NCBI RefSeq assembly: GCF_031582885.1
Contig: NZ_CP133988.1
Coordinates: 1,681,501-1,745,500 of the forward strand
Source of the DNA: Streptococcus parasanguinis
GTDB taxonomy: Bacteria > Bacillota > Bacilli > Lactobacillales > Streptococcaceae
DNA length: 64,000 nt
Direction: 5' to 3'
Both the position numbers and the translations under genes were made by a program. The notes beneath the pieces were generated by a model. That model had not been told where the DNA came from. It was given only the letters and a program-made list of their open reading frames with translations, and ran no database searches. Of this stretch, positions 7,746 to 16,564 are shown in pieces. Numbering within the stretch: position 1 is the first letter of the stretch; every line of letters begins with the position of its first letter.

Positions 7746-8765
7746 TCATTCCTTACTTGTATGCCGCTTTCCAAGACTTAGCGCTTGCTCTTCTGACATT
7801 TCAACTACTTTCGCAAAGTTGGTATTTCGTGGCATGCTATCTTTAGAATACCAATAAACATCCGCACTCCCATTTCTGGCCACATAAACAACTGGAGCTA
7901 GTTGAGGAATTGGTGCTGCAGGCTCGACAGGTTGGACTGGCTGAACTGGCTCTACTGCTTGACTCGGTTGAGGGGCTTGACTTGGTTGCGTCTCTACAGA
8001 AGGACTAGCAGGTTGAGGTTGACTACTTGGTTCTGTCGGCACTAAAGATGGCTTGGCAGTCCCCTTGAGATAGTCAATGGTCGCATTCTTAGAGTAGTTG
8101 TCCAAGGTAACGGTGGTGATCCCATAAGCATCTACTGACTCTTTGGGACTACTTAAATTGATTGGTAGAAGGTTGCCATCTCGATCAATTCCTACATATT
8201 GCAAGGTCACCTGCCGAGGAATTAATTCATCCCCCGTATAGACCGGAGTCAACTTGTAGTCCAGCCAATAATTGGGGTGGGTGGCTAGCCAGCTATCGAG
8301 TCGTTTCTCGTAGTATAGCATGCCCTCCACATTGCTATCCGCTGTCCCTTTATAATTCCCCGTATTGGTCCAGGCAGTTAGAGGAACCAGATTTTTCCCT
8401 TCATTGGTCAGACCACTAAACTGATAGCCGATCAAATGCCCTCTGTGGAACAACCAGGCCTTCTTTCCCTTGTTTCCATAAGCAATCTTATAATTGTGCC
8501 AGCCAACCGGATTATAGCTGAGACGTGGTTCTCTTTTTTTCTTTGGCTCATCCTTGTCCTGCAGCTGAATATGAGCGGAGGTCGCACGACCCAAATGATC
8601 AAACTCACCAAGAACGAGCTGCTTGTTACCAGTAAAAGGTAGCAGGTTAAGACTCTGATAGTCGAGTCCAGTTTGCTGGGCTTGAACTCCTTGAACAACG
8701 ACCAAGGACATAAAAACCGAGACTATCGCAACAATAACATTTTTCAAAAACCGTTTTGTAACCAT
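7746..8765 (-). CDS. Secreted DNA/RNA non-specific endonuclease with a Pro-rich linker
   Basis: The chosen start at 8765 (339 residues) has GGGAG 8 bases upstream; a GTG five codons earlier would place that SD inside the gene. A Sec signal peptide covers about residues 1-29 (ending VQAQQ). The nuclease domain has HRGH at 107-110, the His-Arg-Gly-His form of the DRGH active site with catalytic H110, and a candidate metal-binding Asn in the TAWTN segment. It is followed by a Pro/Gln/Ser/Val-rich linker at about 255-295 with repeated QP and VQP units, then a short C-terminal domain. It is like streptococcal secreted DNases that degrade extracellular DNA. No LPXTG motif is visible. Confidence 0.9.
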   Translation of the reverse strand: MVTKRFLKNVIVAIVSVFMSLVVVQGVQAQQTGLDYQSLNLLPFTGNKQLVLGEFDHLGRATSAHIQLQDKDEPKKKREPRLSYNPVGWHNYKIAYGNKGKKAWLFHRGHLIGYQFSGLTNEGKNLVPLTAWTNTGNYKGTADSNVEGMLYYEKRLDSWLATHPNYWLDYKLTPVYTGDELIPRQVTLQYVGIDRDGNLLPINLSSPKESVDAYGITTVTLDNYSKNATIDYLKGTAKPSLVPTEPSSQPQPASPSVETQPSQAPQPSQAVEPVQPVQPVEPAAPIPQLAPVVYVARNGSADVYWYSKDSMPRNTNFAKVVEMSEEQALSLGKRHTSKE

Positions 8766-8796
8766 AATTGAAACTCCCACATTTCTATCTAGTGAT

Positions 8797-8805
8797 ATTA
8801 TAGCA
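8797..8805 (-). promoter_or_regulatory. Extended -10 promoter of the nuclease gene
   Basis: Minus-strand TGCTATAAT, an extended -10 element with a perfect TATAAT, lies about 30 bases before the nuclease start. No good -35 hexamer is seen. Confidence 0.6.
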
Positions 8806-9023
8806 GAAAATACGGTTACAAATAAATAGCTTTTAGAAATTATTTTATGCTATTTTTATTACTACCAGACTATCTAGGATTTCAAAATATTATTTTAAAT
8901 TCTATTCATCATTCAATTTGAATGTATGGTAGAATAACTAAAATAATGCTAAAAATCAACGTTAAAACGATAAATGCCACGCAAAGTAGCAAAAATAATG
9001 AGAATGCAACCTCTACTTGCTTG
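8806..9023. other. Intergenic stretch between divergent genes
   Basis: This AT-rich spacer sits between the minus-strand nuclease and the plus-strand XRE gene; together with flanking promoters the gene-free gap is about 350 bases. No coding signal, RNA fold or repeat was recognised in it. Confidence 0.6.
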
Positions 9024-9032
9024 TGCTATAAT
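9024..9032 (+). promoter_or_regulatory. Extended -10 promoter of the XRE/CPBP pair
   Basis: TGCTATAAT, an extended -10 with perfect TATAAT, lies 82 bases before the ATG. It has no clear -35. A 5' leader of about 75 bases would result. Confidence 0.5.
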
Positions 9033-9114
9033 AATCGTTTATTCTATACTAAAATCAGTCATATTGCTACTTTATGACAAATTACATCATAAAATATAGA
9101 GGAGGTCATACAAC

Positions 9115-9990
9115 ATGACATTTGCTGAAAAATTAAAATCCATACGTAAACAAGTAGGGATGTCACAAGAACTTTTAGCTGAAAAAATCGGTGTATCAAG
9201 ACAAGCTGTAACAAAATGGGAGACTGGTGCTGGAATTCCAGATATCGAAAATATAATATCCATCTCAAACCTATTTAATATCTCTATCGATGAGCTGATC
9301 TGTAATGAAAGAACTACTCTTAAGACGAGCGAATATCTTTTTGAGAGTATCACAGAGTATGATATCGATAAGATCAAGAGCTATGATATGAAATTTGGAG
9401 GCGCAGAAAGGTTTGTATTGTCTGGATACAAGGGAGAAAAAATTCGAGTTCGTCTGGTATCTAACCTTCTTCCTACGCTTCAAAATGATTTTAAAGTAAA
9501 AATTGATGATAGTAGAAAAAGAATTGACGTAGATGTAAAACGTTATAATGGTGTAACAGAGGCAACGGCTAAAGAAACTGTCAGTATCTTTGTGCAAATC
9601 CCAACTCCTTATATTAGTCACATTGAATGTGCGGTTCGTGCAGAGTCTGTAGAAATTCACTCCCTAGAATGTGACAATATCGAACTTGACGTTAAGACAT
9701 CTCGTATTGCCCTAGAAGATATTTCAGGTAAAGTAAAAATAAATTGTAATCTTGATATGGAAGTATTATGTAATTCATTAAACGGTGAAGTTAACATTAA
9801 CCAGATTTCAGCAACATCTAGAATGCGTATTCCTGAAAATAGCCTATTTACAGCTATTACCAAAGGGATTGGTACAAACATTTATTATGAAAAAAATGGA
9901 CAAAAAACTAAACCATTCGATTCACCCGATTCAGATAATATAATTGAATTAAATGGTATTAAGAGTGAACTGGTTATCTATACAGCCTAA
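9115..9990 (+). CDS. XRE-family regulator fused to a DUF4097-like beta domain
   Basis: A 291-residue protein whose N-terminal 60 or so residues are a Cro/C1-type HTH (SQELLAEKIGVSRQAVTKWE, residues 18-37). The rest, from about residue 90, is a beta-rich region with repeated short strands (VEIHSLECDNIELDVKTSRI, VKINCNLDMEVLCNSLNGEV) like the beta-helical DUF4097 domain. No membrane segment is seen, so it should be cytosolic. It starts behind a very strong GGAGGT SD and is followed 16 bases later by a CPBP protease gene, so both probably form one plus-strand operon in an otherwise minus-strand region. It may control the protease in response to a signal sensed by the beta domain; that is inference. 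Confidence 0.88.
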   Translation: MTFAEKLKSIRKQVGMSQELLAEKIGVSRQAVTKWETGAGIPDIENIISISNLFNISIDELICNERTTLKTSEYLFESITEYDIDKIKSYDMKFGGAERFVLSGYKGEKIRVRLVSNLLPTLQNDFKVKIDDSRKRIDVDVKRYNGVTEATAKETVSIFVQIPTPYISHIECAVRAESVEIHSLECDNIELDVKTSRIALEDISGKVKINCNLDMEVLCNSLNGEVNINQISATSRMRIPENSLFTAITKGIGTNIYYEKNGQKTKPFDSPDSDNIIELNGIKSELVIYTA

Positions 9991-10006
9991 GAAAGAGGAG
10001 AACTAA

Positions 10007-10792
10007 ATGAACGTAAATTATTTAAAAAGATACATCATCAGTTCTTATGTCCTTGTTTGGGCACTCATTATTTTTGTAGCAGCTCCTGCAAGTTTATTAT
10101 TTAAGGTTCCACCCGTTATCATGTGGATTGTACGAAATATCGTCGCGTGGTCTCCATCATACCTACTTTTATTTGGATGGAAATATTTCAGGACTGATGA
10201 GAAAAGAACAACTTTCCTTAAGCGGTGTTTTTCCGCTAAAGTGTCTTTACTCCCACTCCTATCTTCATTTGGTCTGACATTTGGGCTCAGTGTATTATCA
10301 CTCTTCATCTACTCACTTATGACCCAAAAAACAATGTTCTCCTACATCAATCTAGGAACCGTATCATTGCCACTAAGTATATTCTTATCATTTACATCAG
10401 GTCCGACTGGTGAAGAATTAGGTTGGCGTGGTTATATGAGAGAAGAATTTAATAAAAAGTATCATTTTTTAAAATCCTCTATCTACCAAGGCCTAGTTTG
10501 GTGTTTCTGGCATACACTTCTGTGGGCTGTAGATTCAAAATTTACGGACTGGCGTGCCATTCCTTATATTATTGCTAACATAGTTGTGATTACATCTATT
10601 ACTATTTGTATGAATATTATTTTGGAAAAACATAATAATCTGATTTATTCTATTTTCATGCATTTTGGCTTTAATATCGTTTATGTATTTTTGGATGCCG
10701 ATATCGGATTTTTTATCATTTTGACCTTGCTATACCTGCTCATCACACCGATTGCAATGCATATACGAAATAGAACTGTGAACAGATTATAA
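10007..10792 (+). CDS. CPBP family intramembrane metalloprotease
   Basis: A 261-residue polytopic membrane protein. CPBP motifs are clear: GPTGEELGWRGY with E136, E137 and R141, H169 in VWCFWHT, and H219 with N223 in FMHFGFN. It follows the XRE regulator by 16 bases with an AGAGGAG SD and is followed by a strong terminator, so the two-gene unit is self-contained. Members cleave substrates inside the membrane and can protect against bacteriocins or process peptides. No peptide gene is visible beside it. AT-rich like its partner, which suggests acquisition as a pair. Confidence 0.9.
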   Translation: MNVNYLKRYIISSYVLVWALIIFVAAPASLLFKVPPVIMWIVRNIVAWSPSYLLLFGWKYFRTDEKRTTFLKRCFSAKVSLLPLLSSFGLTFGLSVLSLFIYSLMTQKTMFSYINLGTVSLPLSIFLSFTSGPTGEELGWRGYMREEFNKKYHFLKSSIYQGLVWCFWHTLLWAVDSKFTDWRAIPYIIANIVVITSITICMNIILEKHNNLIYSIFMHFGFNIVYVFLDADIGFFIILTLLYLLITPIAMHIRNRTVNRL

Positions 10793-10902
10793 TGGGGATA
10801 AGCTTTCATTAACTGTACAAAATTTTGAGTTTAAATGTTCTCCTACAAATTGTCTGTCTAACTGGTTGAAAACATAAAAAAAGCGAGATAGATCGTAAAA
10901 TC

Positions 10903-10952
10903 AAATGAAGAGAACACCAACAAAAAATCATCTGTTGGTGTTCTCTTCATTT
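10903..10952. terminator. Very strong bidirectional terminator
   Basis: A perfect 20-bp inverted repeat (10903-10922 with 10933-10952) around a 10-base loop, followed by TTTT on the plus strand and a T-rich tract on the minus strand. It separates the plus-strand XRE/CPBP operon from the minus-strand GNAT gene. Confidence 0.85.
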
Positions 10953-11075
10953 TTAGATTTCTGAAAAAACCTCTTGTCCATGTATCAGTAGGTATCCTTT
11001 AACTCTATTTTTCATGAACATTGTTTTATAAACAGTAGATTACAGTCTTAACATATATGGAGATATACAACTATT

Positions 11076-11537
11076 CTAAATCAACTTATATTCATACCAC
11101 TTTTCATCTACTTTCTGAAATCCCAAAGCCAAAAACATTCTTTGACTTTGAGTATTAAAAGGATAAATTTGAGCAGTTACCTTAACCATTTCTTTCTCTT
11201 TGGCCAGCTGTATCATTTCAGAAATACATCGTCTTCCGATCTGTAAATTCTGATACTCTTTGCTGATCACTATAGAAAGTTCCGAGTTATCTTGAAGTGT
11301 CACATCTCCAACTAACACTCCCTCATATTGGATATAATAGCAAGAACCATGTGAAGTTAGGTAATCATACATTTTATGAAGTTTTGTTAGACTGTAAATC
11401 TGATCAGTATTATCCACTTGTTTGCAAATCTCACTATCTTGATACCAAAGAAGGGAAATGTCATCATTCCTATAATAAGGAATAAGAGTGATCTGTTCGT
11501 CTACTATTCTATTCATTCTTACTTTTTCTTTCATCAT
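11076..11537 (-). CDS. GNAT family N-acetyltransferase
   Basis: A 153-residue protein with the GNAT fold pattern: an N-terminal RimJ/RimL-like part (DDISLLWYQDSEI), the beta4-alpha3 acetyl-CoA region (SIVISKEYQNLQIGRRCISEMI, near residues 88-109) and a conserved tail (YPFNTQSQRMFLALGFQKV). The substrate is unknown. The start is uncertain: ATG at 11537 has a poor SD and M8 is an alternative. Confidence 0.8.
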   Translation of the reverse strand: MMKEKVRMNRIVDEQITLIPYYRNDDISLLWYQDSEICKQVDNTDQIYSLTKLHKMYDYLTSHGSCYYIQYEGVLVGDVTLQDNSELSIVISKEYQNLQIGRRCISEMIQLAKEKEMVKVTAQIYPFNTQSQRMFLALGFQKVDEKWYEYKLI

Positions 11538-11603
11538 AAATGGTTTCTATTTCCATTTAGCTCTATCTTATCAGAAAAATAACCGGTCTTATTTCTGATG
11601 GAT

Positions 11604-12122
11604 CTAATCCCGGATCACTTTGATTTTTCTTCTATTTGCAATGAAATTACTCAAGAAACTAATCATGGTAATCAGCCCAATGACAAGAGGGAAAATAAAA
11701 GTGAAATACATTTCAAAGCTTATCTTATTTTCTTGTAGCAATCCTGTTCTCCAAAGACCAATCGCAACAAAAATAGCTAGTCCCATCACAATCAAGGTTT
11801 GAAGGAAAGTTCTTTTTAGCATCTTTTTCTTTGCCTCTCCTACTTCATCTTCTGAAACCTCATAGATGTCGAGTTCCAAACGATGAATCACTTGCTCTTG
11901 TTGGTACAGGGAGTAGCAAAATACTAAAAACGTGATCACACTGACACAATCCGTAGTGAACATGAAACTGAGCAGGAATCCAAGGATAATCCCCATCATA
12001 AAGATCATGTACATGTTGTTCCCAAAGGTACTCAATTCTTTTTCCTTGTATTCGTCAAGCTCACCTGTAATATCGTAGAAGGCTTTCACACATTTCAATT
12101 GCCAGTTTTTATTCATCATCAT
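11604..12122 (-). CDS. DUF3278-like membrane protein
   Basis: A 172-residue protein with about four transmembrane segments (near residues 37-55, 57-70, 107-125, 137-160) separated by an acidic loop. It resembles the DUF3278 proteins that sit next to small XRE regulators in streptococci. Its start lies inside the upstream HTH gene (14-base overlap, three consecutive ATGs), so translation is coupled. Function is unknown; such HTH/membrane pairs may respond to membrane or cell density signals. Confidence 0.75.
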   Translation of the reverse strand: MMMNKNWQLKCVKAFYDITGELDEYKEKELSTFGNNMYMIFMMGIILGFLLSFMFTTDCVSVITFLVFCYSLYQQEQVIHRLELDIYEVSEDEVGEAKKKMLKRTFLQTLIVMGLAIFVAIGLWRTGLLQENKISFEMYFTFIFPLVIGLITMISFLSNFIANRRKIKVIRD

Positions 12123-12309
12123 CTATCCTCCAAAATAAAGAATTCAAATCCGTCCCAAGCTCTTTTGCTAGATTGATACAGAGATCTAAGGAAGGGTTAT
12201 ATTTCCCATTCTCAATCATATTAATCGTTTGCCTGGATACTCCTATACTTTTTGCCAAAGCCAATTGAGAAAGACCAAGATTGACTCTGTATTCTTTCAC
12301 TCGGTTCAC
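12109..12309 (-). CDS. Small XRE-family transcriptional regulator
   Basis: A 66-residue protein consisting almost entirely of a Cro/C1 HTH (LSQLALAKSIGVSRQTINMI, residues 13-32), of the type that forms stand-alone dimeric repressors. It overlaps the DUF3278-like gene by 14 bases, forming a two-gene module that probably autoregulates. SD TAGGAGGT precedes the ATG. Confidence 0.88.
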   Translation of the reverse strand: MNRVKEYRVNLGLSQLALAKSIGVSRQTINMIENGKYNPSLDLCINLAKELGTDLNSLFWRIDDDE

Positions 12310-12438
12310 TTGGTACCTCCTAAATGTAAATGTGTCAAATATATTTGATACATTTATTTTACAATACTAGTTGCCGGATGTCAACTATATTCGACATCAT
12401 TTTCTAAAAATATTTTCTAAAGTTTAAAAGAATAAAAT

Positions 12439-12463
12439 AACGATAGACTTGATAGCTATCGTT
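12439..12463 (-). terminator. Terminator after the small membrane-anchored protein gene
   Basis: An 8-bp stem AACGATAG/CTATCGTT with a 9-base loop, flanked by T-rich sequence on both strands. It lies just past the stop at 12480. Confidence 0.65.
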
Positions 12464-12479
12464 TTGTTTTTTCATATTT

Positions 12480-12917
12480 CTATTTAGAGGTTTCTTCCGA
12501 TACTTCAATATTCCCCATCAACCAATTGGACATCTTTTTGCCCTTGTCTTTATAAGGGTTGGGAGGAAACAAGGTAAAAGGGGGAATGCTGGCATCCGGG
12601 AAGAATAGTTCTACGCTTATCGTTCGTTCGCGATTATGATTGACGTAGGCTGTAAAATAGATATGGTAATTTCCACTCACATCACCGCCATTATCATATT
12701 CTCCTCTAGCAGTATTTGGTAAGAGCGTCACAGATTCTATGCCCTGCTTTTCCTGGGCTAAGTGTGCGATGATCTCACGCTTAATGGCAGCCTCATGACT
12801 TCTGACGAAATTCCCATCATCACTATATCCAGGATGCTCACTAAGAGAATAGAAAACAATAACCATCAGAAAGGGGAGAGAAATTAAAAAAATAATCAGC
12901 TTATTCGATTTTAACAT
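12480..12917 (-). CDS. Membrane-anchored protein of unknown function
   Basis: The start at 12917 has GAGGAG a few bases upstream; the frame begins with a GTG four codons earlier. The 145-residue product has an N-terminal hydrophobic anchor (LIIFLISLPFLMVIVFYSL) and an extracellular part that looks alpha/beta, with a basic helical stretch and a Pro-rich C-terminal region (ASIPPFTLFPPNPY). There is no lipobox. No family was recognised. Confidence 0.7.
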   Translation of the reverse strand: MLKSNKLIIFLISLPFLMVIVFYSLSEHPGYSDDGNFVRSHEAAIKREIIAHLAQEKQGIESVTLLPNTARGEYDNGGDVSGNYHIYFTAYVNHNRERTISVELFFPDASIPPFTLFPPNPYKDKGKKMSNWLMGNIEVSEETSK

Positions 12918-13002
12918 GTGGCTCCTCACTAATTTTTACTATTCTCCTCAGAATTCATTTTCGTTGTAAGAAAATGAATATTTCATGGATTAAGAAGTCC
13001 TA

Positions 13003-13857
13003 TCAGCTTATTGAAACTTCTTGCTCCCATCGTCTGAGCACATCTTTTAAAGGCTCATCTAGATAGGTATAGGCTTTCTCCTTAATCCAATCAGGGATAC
13101 CATATGCGGCCTCTGCTATACTCCCGGTGATGGCAGCAAGAGTATCACTATCCCCACCAAGAGAAATGGCATTTCGAATAGCATCTTCAAAATCAGTACT
13201 TTCAAGAAAGGCAATGATGGCCTGAGGTACCGTATTCTGGCAAGTTTCATTAAAACGATAAGTAGGACGAATGTCATCGAGTGATTGAGAAAGGTTATAT
13301 CCGTAATCTTTCTCTATGTATTCCTTGATGCGTTTTTTACACTCTATAGGATGATCATTGATTGGCTGCTCGTAATCGCCACAGTAGCCTCCAAAGTAAT
13401 AACGACACAGAAAGATAGCATCAGACGTCGCCATAGCTCCTTTGACACCCTCTGGATGGTTATGAGTCACCTCTGCAGAAATTCTCGCAAGATTTCTAAT
13501 AGATGGCCAAGTACCTGTTCGTGCAAAGAAGCCACAATCCATGATCCAAGCACAAGGAGATACACGCATGGCAGAGCCATTTCCAAAGCTATTATAAGGT
13601 TCTCGATCGTCGCCATCAACCCAATTCCTAAATCTTGCACCGTAACCTGCATCAGGATACATCCTACCATATTTTTTCATGGCATCAATAAAGTCATCCT
13701 TCTGACCGCCATTCATAATGGCTTCTGCAACAGCACAGGTCATAACCGTATCATCAGTGAAAAAACAATCCTCACGAAATAATGGAAAGTCTTTCGTTTT
13801 AATATTGCCCCATTCATAAACAGAACCTACAATGTCTCCAACTATTGCTCCTAGCAT
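13003..13857 (-). CDS. ADP-ribosylglycohydrolase family protein
   Basis: A 284-residue DraG/ARH-type protein. It has the N-terminal GAIVGDIVGSVYE and FTDDTVMT (33-40) motifs and the C-terminal GGDSDTLAAITG (234-245), which supply the aspartates and threonine that bind two Mg ions. Family members remove ADP-ribose from proteins or nucleic acids or hydrolyse related ribosyl compounds. No ADP-ribosyltransferase gene is visible nearby, so the substrate is unknown. The SD TAAGGAGGT is excellent. An alpha/beta hydrolase gene lies 14 bases upstream, so they are probably co-transcribed. Confidence 0.92.
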   Translation of the reverse strand: MLGAIVGDIVGSVYEWGNIKTKDFPLFREDCFFTDDTVMTCAVAEAIMNGGQKDDFIDAMKKYGRMYPDAGYGARFRNWVDGDDREPYNSFGNGSAMRVSPCAWIMDCGFFARTGTWPSIRNLARISAEVTHNHPEGVKGAMATSDAIFLCRYYFGGYCGDYEQPINDHPIECKKRIKEYIEKDYGYNLSQSLDDIRPTYRFNETCQNTVPQAIIAFLESTDFEDAIRNAISLGGDSDTLAAITGSIAEAAYGIPDWIKEKAYTYLDEPLKDVLRRWEQEVSIS

Positions 13858-13871
13858 AAGATACCTCCTTA

Positions 13872-14675
13872 TTACATATCAGATTCATTAAACATTTCCA
13901 ATGAATCGCTCTTTAAAAATGGCACCACCAAATCAATCCACTCTTGAGGTAGATAAGCTGATAAATAGCCGTGGTTATAGCCTTTAGCTTCATACAGGAT
14001 CGTATTGGGATGGAGCTGCTGAAATAATTTCGCCGATGCTTTCACACAGTTTAATTCTTTTTCACCGTAGATATACAGAACCTGCGCCTTACTAGCAGAA
14101 ATCGTGTCCTTCAGCTTGTAACGCCCCATATAGGTTTTGTAAATAGTCACTAATGTTTTGATAGACGTCCTTGGCAGATCCTCCAAATAATATGCTTTTA
14201 TCTCCAATGGATAAGCCAGTTTAGGATAGAGTTTGTTCATCATGTTTAATTGAAGTTTACAAGAGAATTTACTGAACATCAGTTTACCAAATAGTGATAC
14301 TAGAAAGATGCTGAGTTTAGCTAACCCTGGTTGAGGAATACAGAGGCTTCCGTCTATGATGGCTTTCTCAGCTATCTCGCTGTCTAAGGACAAAAGCTCC
14401 ATAGCAATTTGACCGCCAAGCGAAACACCACCAATCGCAAACAACTTTCCACCACAATTCTCTTTGATATAGTCTAGAATCTCCAAAGCAGAATCTTCCG
14501 TAGAAACATAATCAAGTTGATATTCTTCGCCGTGGCCATTCAAATTAGGTAAAATAACACGGTATTCTTCTGACAAGATCCGTGCTTGACGAAGATAATT
14601 CCACCAAGAACTGCCACCGCCATGTATCAGCAAGATAGAAGGCAAATTCTTATCACCAAATTCATGGAATTTCAT
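13872..14675 (-). CDS. Alpha/beta hydrolase
   Basis: A 267-residue cytosolic hydrolase. An oxyanion HGGG (18-21) is followed by the nucleophile elbow GGVSLGG with S85, and H235 in YNHGY is the likely catalytic histidine. It is of the ester or C-C hydrolase type. SD AAGGAG precedes the ATG. Situated directly upstream of the ADP-ribosylglycohydrolase gene, with a 14-base gap. No specific substrate can be named. Confidence 0.9.
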   Translation of the reverse strand: MKFHEFGDKNLPSILLIHGGGSSWWNYLRQARILSEEYRVILPNLNGHGEEYQLDYVSTEDSALEILDYIKENCGGKLFAIGGVSLGGQIAMELLSLDSEIAEKAIIDGSLCIPQPGLAKLSIFLVSLFGKLMFSKFSCKLQLNMMNKLYPKLAYPLEIKAYYLEDLPRTSIKTLVTIYKTYMGRYKLKDTISASKAQVLYIYGEKELNCVKASAKLFQQLHPNTILYEAKGYNHGYLSAYLPQEWIDLVVPFLKSDSLEMFNESDM

Positions 14676-14804
14676 ATTTAAACTCCTTACTGTAAGACTT
14701 TAACTCGTAGTGATAAAAATCATCTGTTTTAAAGATAGTTAGATATATTTGAAATTGAGCAAATAATCCTGACATTTCGTCAAATTGATATTTAAGCTCT
14801 TTTA

Positions 14805-15683
14805 TTATTCAGCCGTCTTCTTTGTCAAGTACCAACTAGGAATGATTTGCTTCATATCATCATACCATTCTAAAATTTCCTTAGCTTGATGTTGCATTAC
14901 TGCTATTTCTTCAGCTCCGTATGGTACAGCCCATGGCAGAGCACCAACTAGGTTATTTAGAATATAGATAGCGAGAAGCTTCCAAAATAAATCCGGAACT
15001 TTATGATCAAAATATCCATCTATCATACCAGACGCAAAAGAGGGAGAGACTTGAGCAGACCATACAATACGATTGAATTCCTCCCAAGGATCTCCAAGAT
15101 CAAATCGATCAAAGTCAATGACATAAATTTCTCCATCTTCACCAATCATGAAATTCCCGATATGATAATCTCCATGTTGGAAAACCTGAGGTCTATCTTT
15201 TAACAATTCTCGATTTGCTCTTAAAAAATCAATAAAAATCTGACCATTTTCGTATTGAACGGGACATTCTTTGTATTTGGAGATTTTGTCATCAATTTTT
15301 CGATTATAAAAGACCTCCCAATCTTCACGAACTTCTGTAATAGGGAGTGAATGAATTTTTTGAAGGATTCTTCCTACTTCTACTCCGTAAGTGTATTGTT
15401 GTTCTTTCGAAACAGTTAAAATGGTTTCTCTTGCATCATTCCCGTCTATCCATTCGTGTAAAGAATGCACTTCGTCATCGCAGAGTTCTATGCTAATCGG
15501 TTTACACATCGGAACTCCAAGAGAAGCCACCTTCTCCATCATTTCAAATTCAAATTTTTTAGAATCTAACTTCTCCTTATCAGAAACACGCAAGAAATAT
15601 TTTTGCTGATTTTGATCTGTCACACAATATTTTTTATCATCTGACCAGCCTTTATTTATGGCTATCTTACTAATAAAATTCAT
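14805..15683 (-). CDS. Aminoglycoside phosphotransferase (APH) family kinase
   Basis: The start at 15683 (292 residues) is an ATG with GGAGAG 6 bases upstream, directly after an in-frame TTG. The APH fold is shown by the catalytic-loop motif HGDYHIGN (170-177) and the Mg-binding VIDFD (D190), with an N-terminal lobe carrying YFLRVS. APH-family kinases phosphorylate aminoglycosides, choline, homoserine or sugars. The sequence is not close enough by eye to a known resistance enzyme to call resistance. Isolated between peptidase E and alpha/beta hydrolase genes. Confidence 0.88.
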   Translation of the reverse strand: MNFISKIAINKGWSDDKKYCVTDQNQQKYFLRVSDKEKLDSKKFEFEMMEKVASLGVPMCKPISIELCDDEVHSLHEWIDGNDARETILTVSKEQQYTYGVEVGRILQKIHSLPITEVREDWEVFYNRKIDDKISKYKECPVQYENGQIFIDFLRANRELLKDRPQVFQHGDYHIGNFMIGEDGEIYVIDFDRFDLGDPWEEFNRIVWSAQVSPSFASGMIDGYFDHKVPDLFWKLLAIYILNNLVGALPWAVPYGAEEIAVMQHQAKEILEWYDDMKQIIPSWYLTKKTAE

Positions 15684-15789
15684 CAAGCACTCTCCGATTC
15701 ACTTTCCAACACTTCTTGCAATTTTCACTAGTAACCCATCCAGTTCGTCTACACTTTAGTATCCTAGATCCAGATTTACATAATGAAAA

Positions 15790-16398
15790 TTAGTCAATTT
15801 TCTCTATGATGTTTCCAAGTTTATCCAATACAAGACAGGAATGATCATTTAGTGGAATTATGGGAACATCAACAAGTTCTTCAGCTCTATCCTTATTAGC
15901 TTTATCATTCCATGAATCATAATGGACACTAATTAAAAACTGACTAAAAAGTCCCAATCCATTTTTAATCTTTATCTGATGATCTGGATTATCATTAGGT
16001 GAGACATAGACTTTTTCTCCTAATAATAGGGCTCCTGCAGAAAATCCCATAACTTTCGCACCTTTATTCAGCATACGATCGATATAATTTTTGAACTGCT
16101 GATTGTCGTAAGTAGCTAAATACTTTTCCGTATTTCCACCACCGATGATGATGACATCAGCATCTAGATAGCTACCAAAATTAATCTGCTCAATGTCCAA
16201 GAGTAAGTAATCAGTGTTTAGGTTAGAAAAAAGGCTTTGGAAAACTTCCGTGTACTTTTTCATATACGGTTCCCAATTTTCTCGAAAAACTGTAAAAATG
16301 ATAATTCTTTCGATCTTCCTTGATGACACAATTCTATTAACAATCGTATGGTTCTTTATCGGCGGATTTCCACCCATCAAAAAAATTTGTGCTTCCAT
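15790..16398 (-). CDS. Peptidase E / type 1 glutamine amidotransferase-like protein (S51)
   Basis: The start at 16398 (202 residues) begins MEAQIFLMGGN, preceded by AAAGGA; the frame opens at a TTG seven codons upstream. The nucleophile motif GFSAGA with S120 and IIGGGNT (84-90) match peptidase S51, which in the classical enzyme cleaves Asp-X dipeptides. The C-terminal part contains the expected HYDSWND segment. Cytosolic. Confidence 0.88.
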   Translation of the reverse strand: MEAQIFLMGGNPPIKNHTIVNRIVSSRKIERIIIFTVFRENWEPYMKKYTEVFQSLFSNLNTDYLLLDIEQINFGSYLDADVIIIGGGNTEKYLATYDNQQFKNYIDRMLNKGAKVMGFSAGALLLGEKVYVSPNDNPDHQIKIKNGLGLFSQFLISVHYDSWNDKANKDRAEELVDVPIIPLNDHSCLVLDKLGNIIEKID

Positions 16399-16564
16399 TT
16401 TTTCTTTGTCCTTTCTCAAAAACGAGGCAAAGATGGTACTCTAACTTTTAATCTGTCCATACAAGTTTTACCGATAGCTCTCAGAAACTCTTCGCATCTA
16501 CCGAATTTCAGAACAAAGGCAGCTCATTCTGATTTCATATCAGACTCTCGTAATAGTCTGTCTT

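Noticed and set aside
9271-9660. 129-codon minus-strand open frame
   Set aside because: It is antisense to the XRE-DUF4097 gene and shows no protein family or SD.
13285-13782. 165-codon plus-strand open frame
   Set aside because: It is antisense to the ADP-ribosylglycohydrolase gene, whose motifs prove the minus-strand frame.
16399-16564. Open frame of about 38 codons between peptidase E and the EamA gene (minus strand)
   Set aside because: It lacks a start codon and SD, and no similarity was recognised; too short to support.
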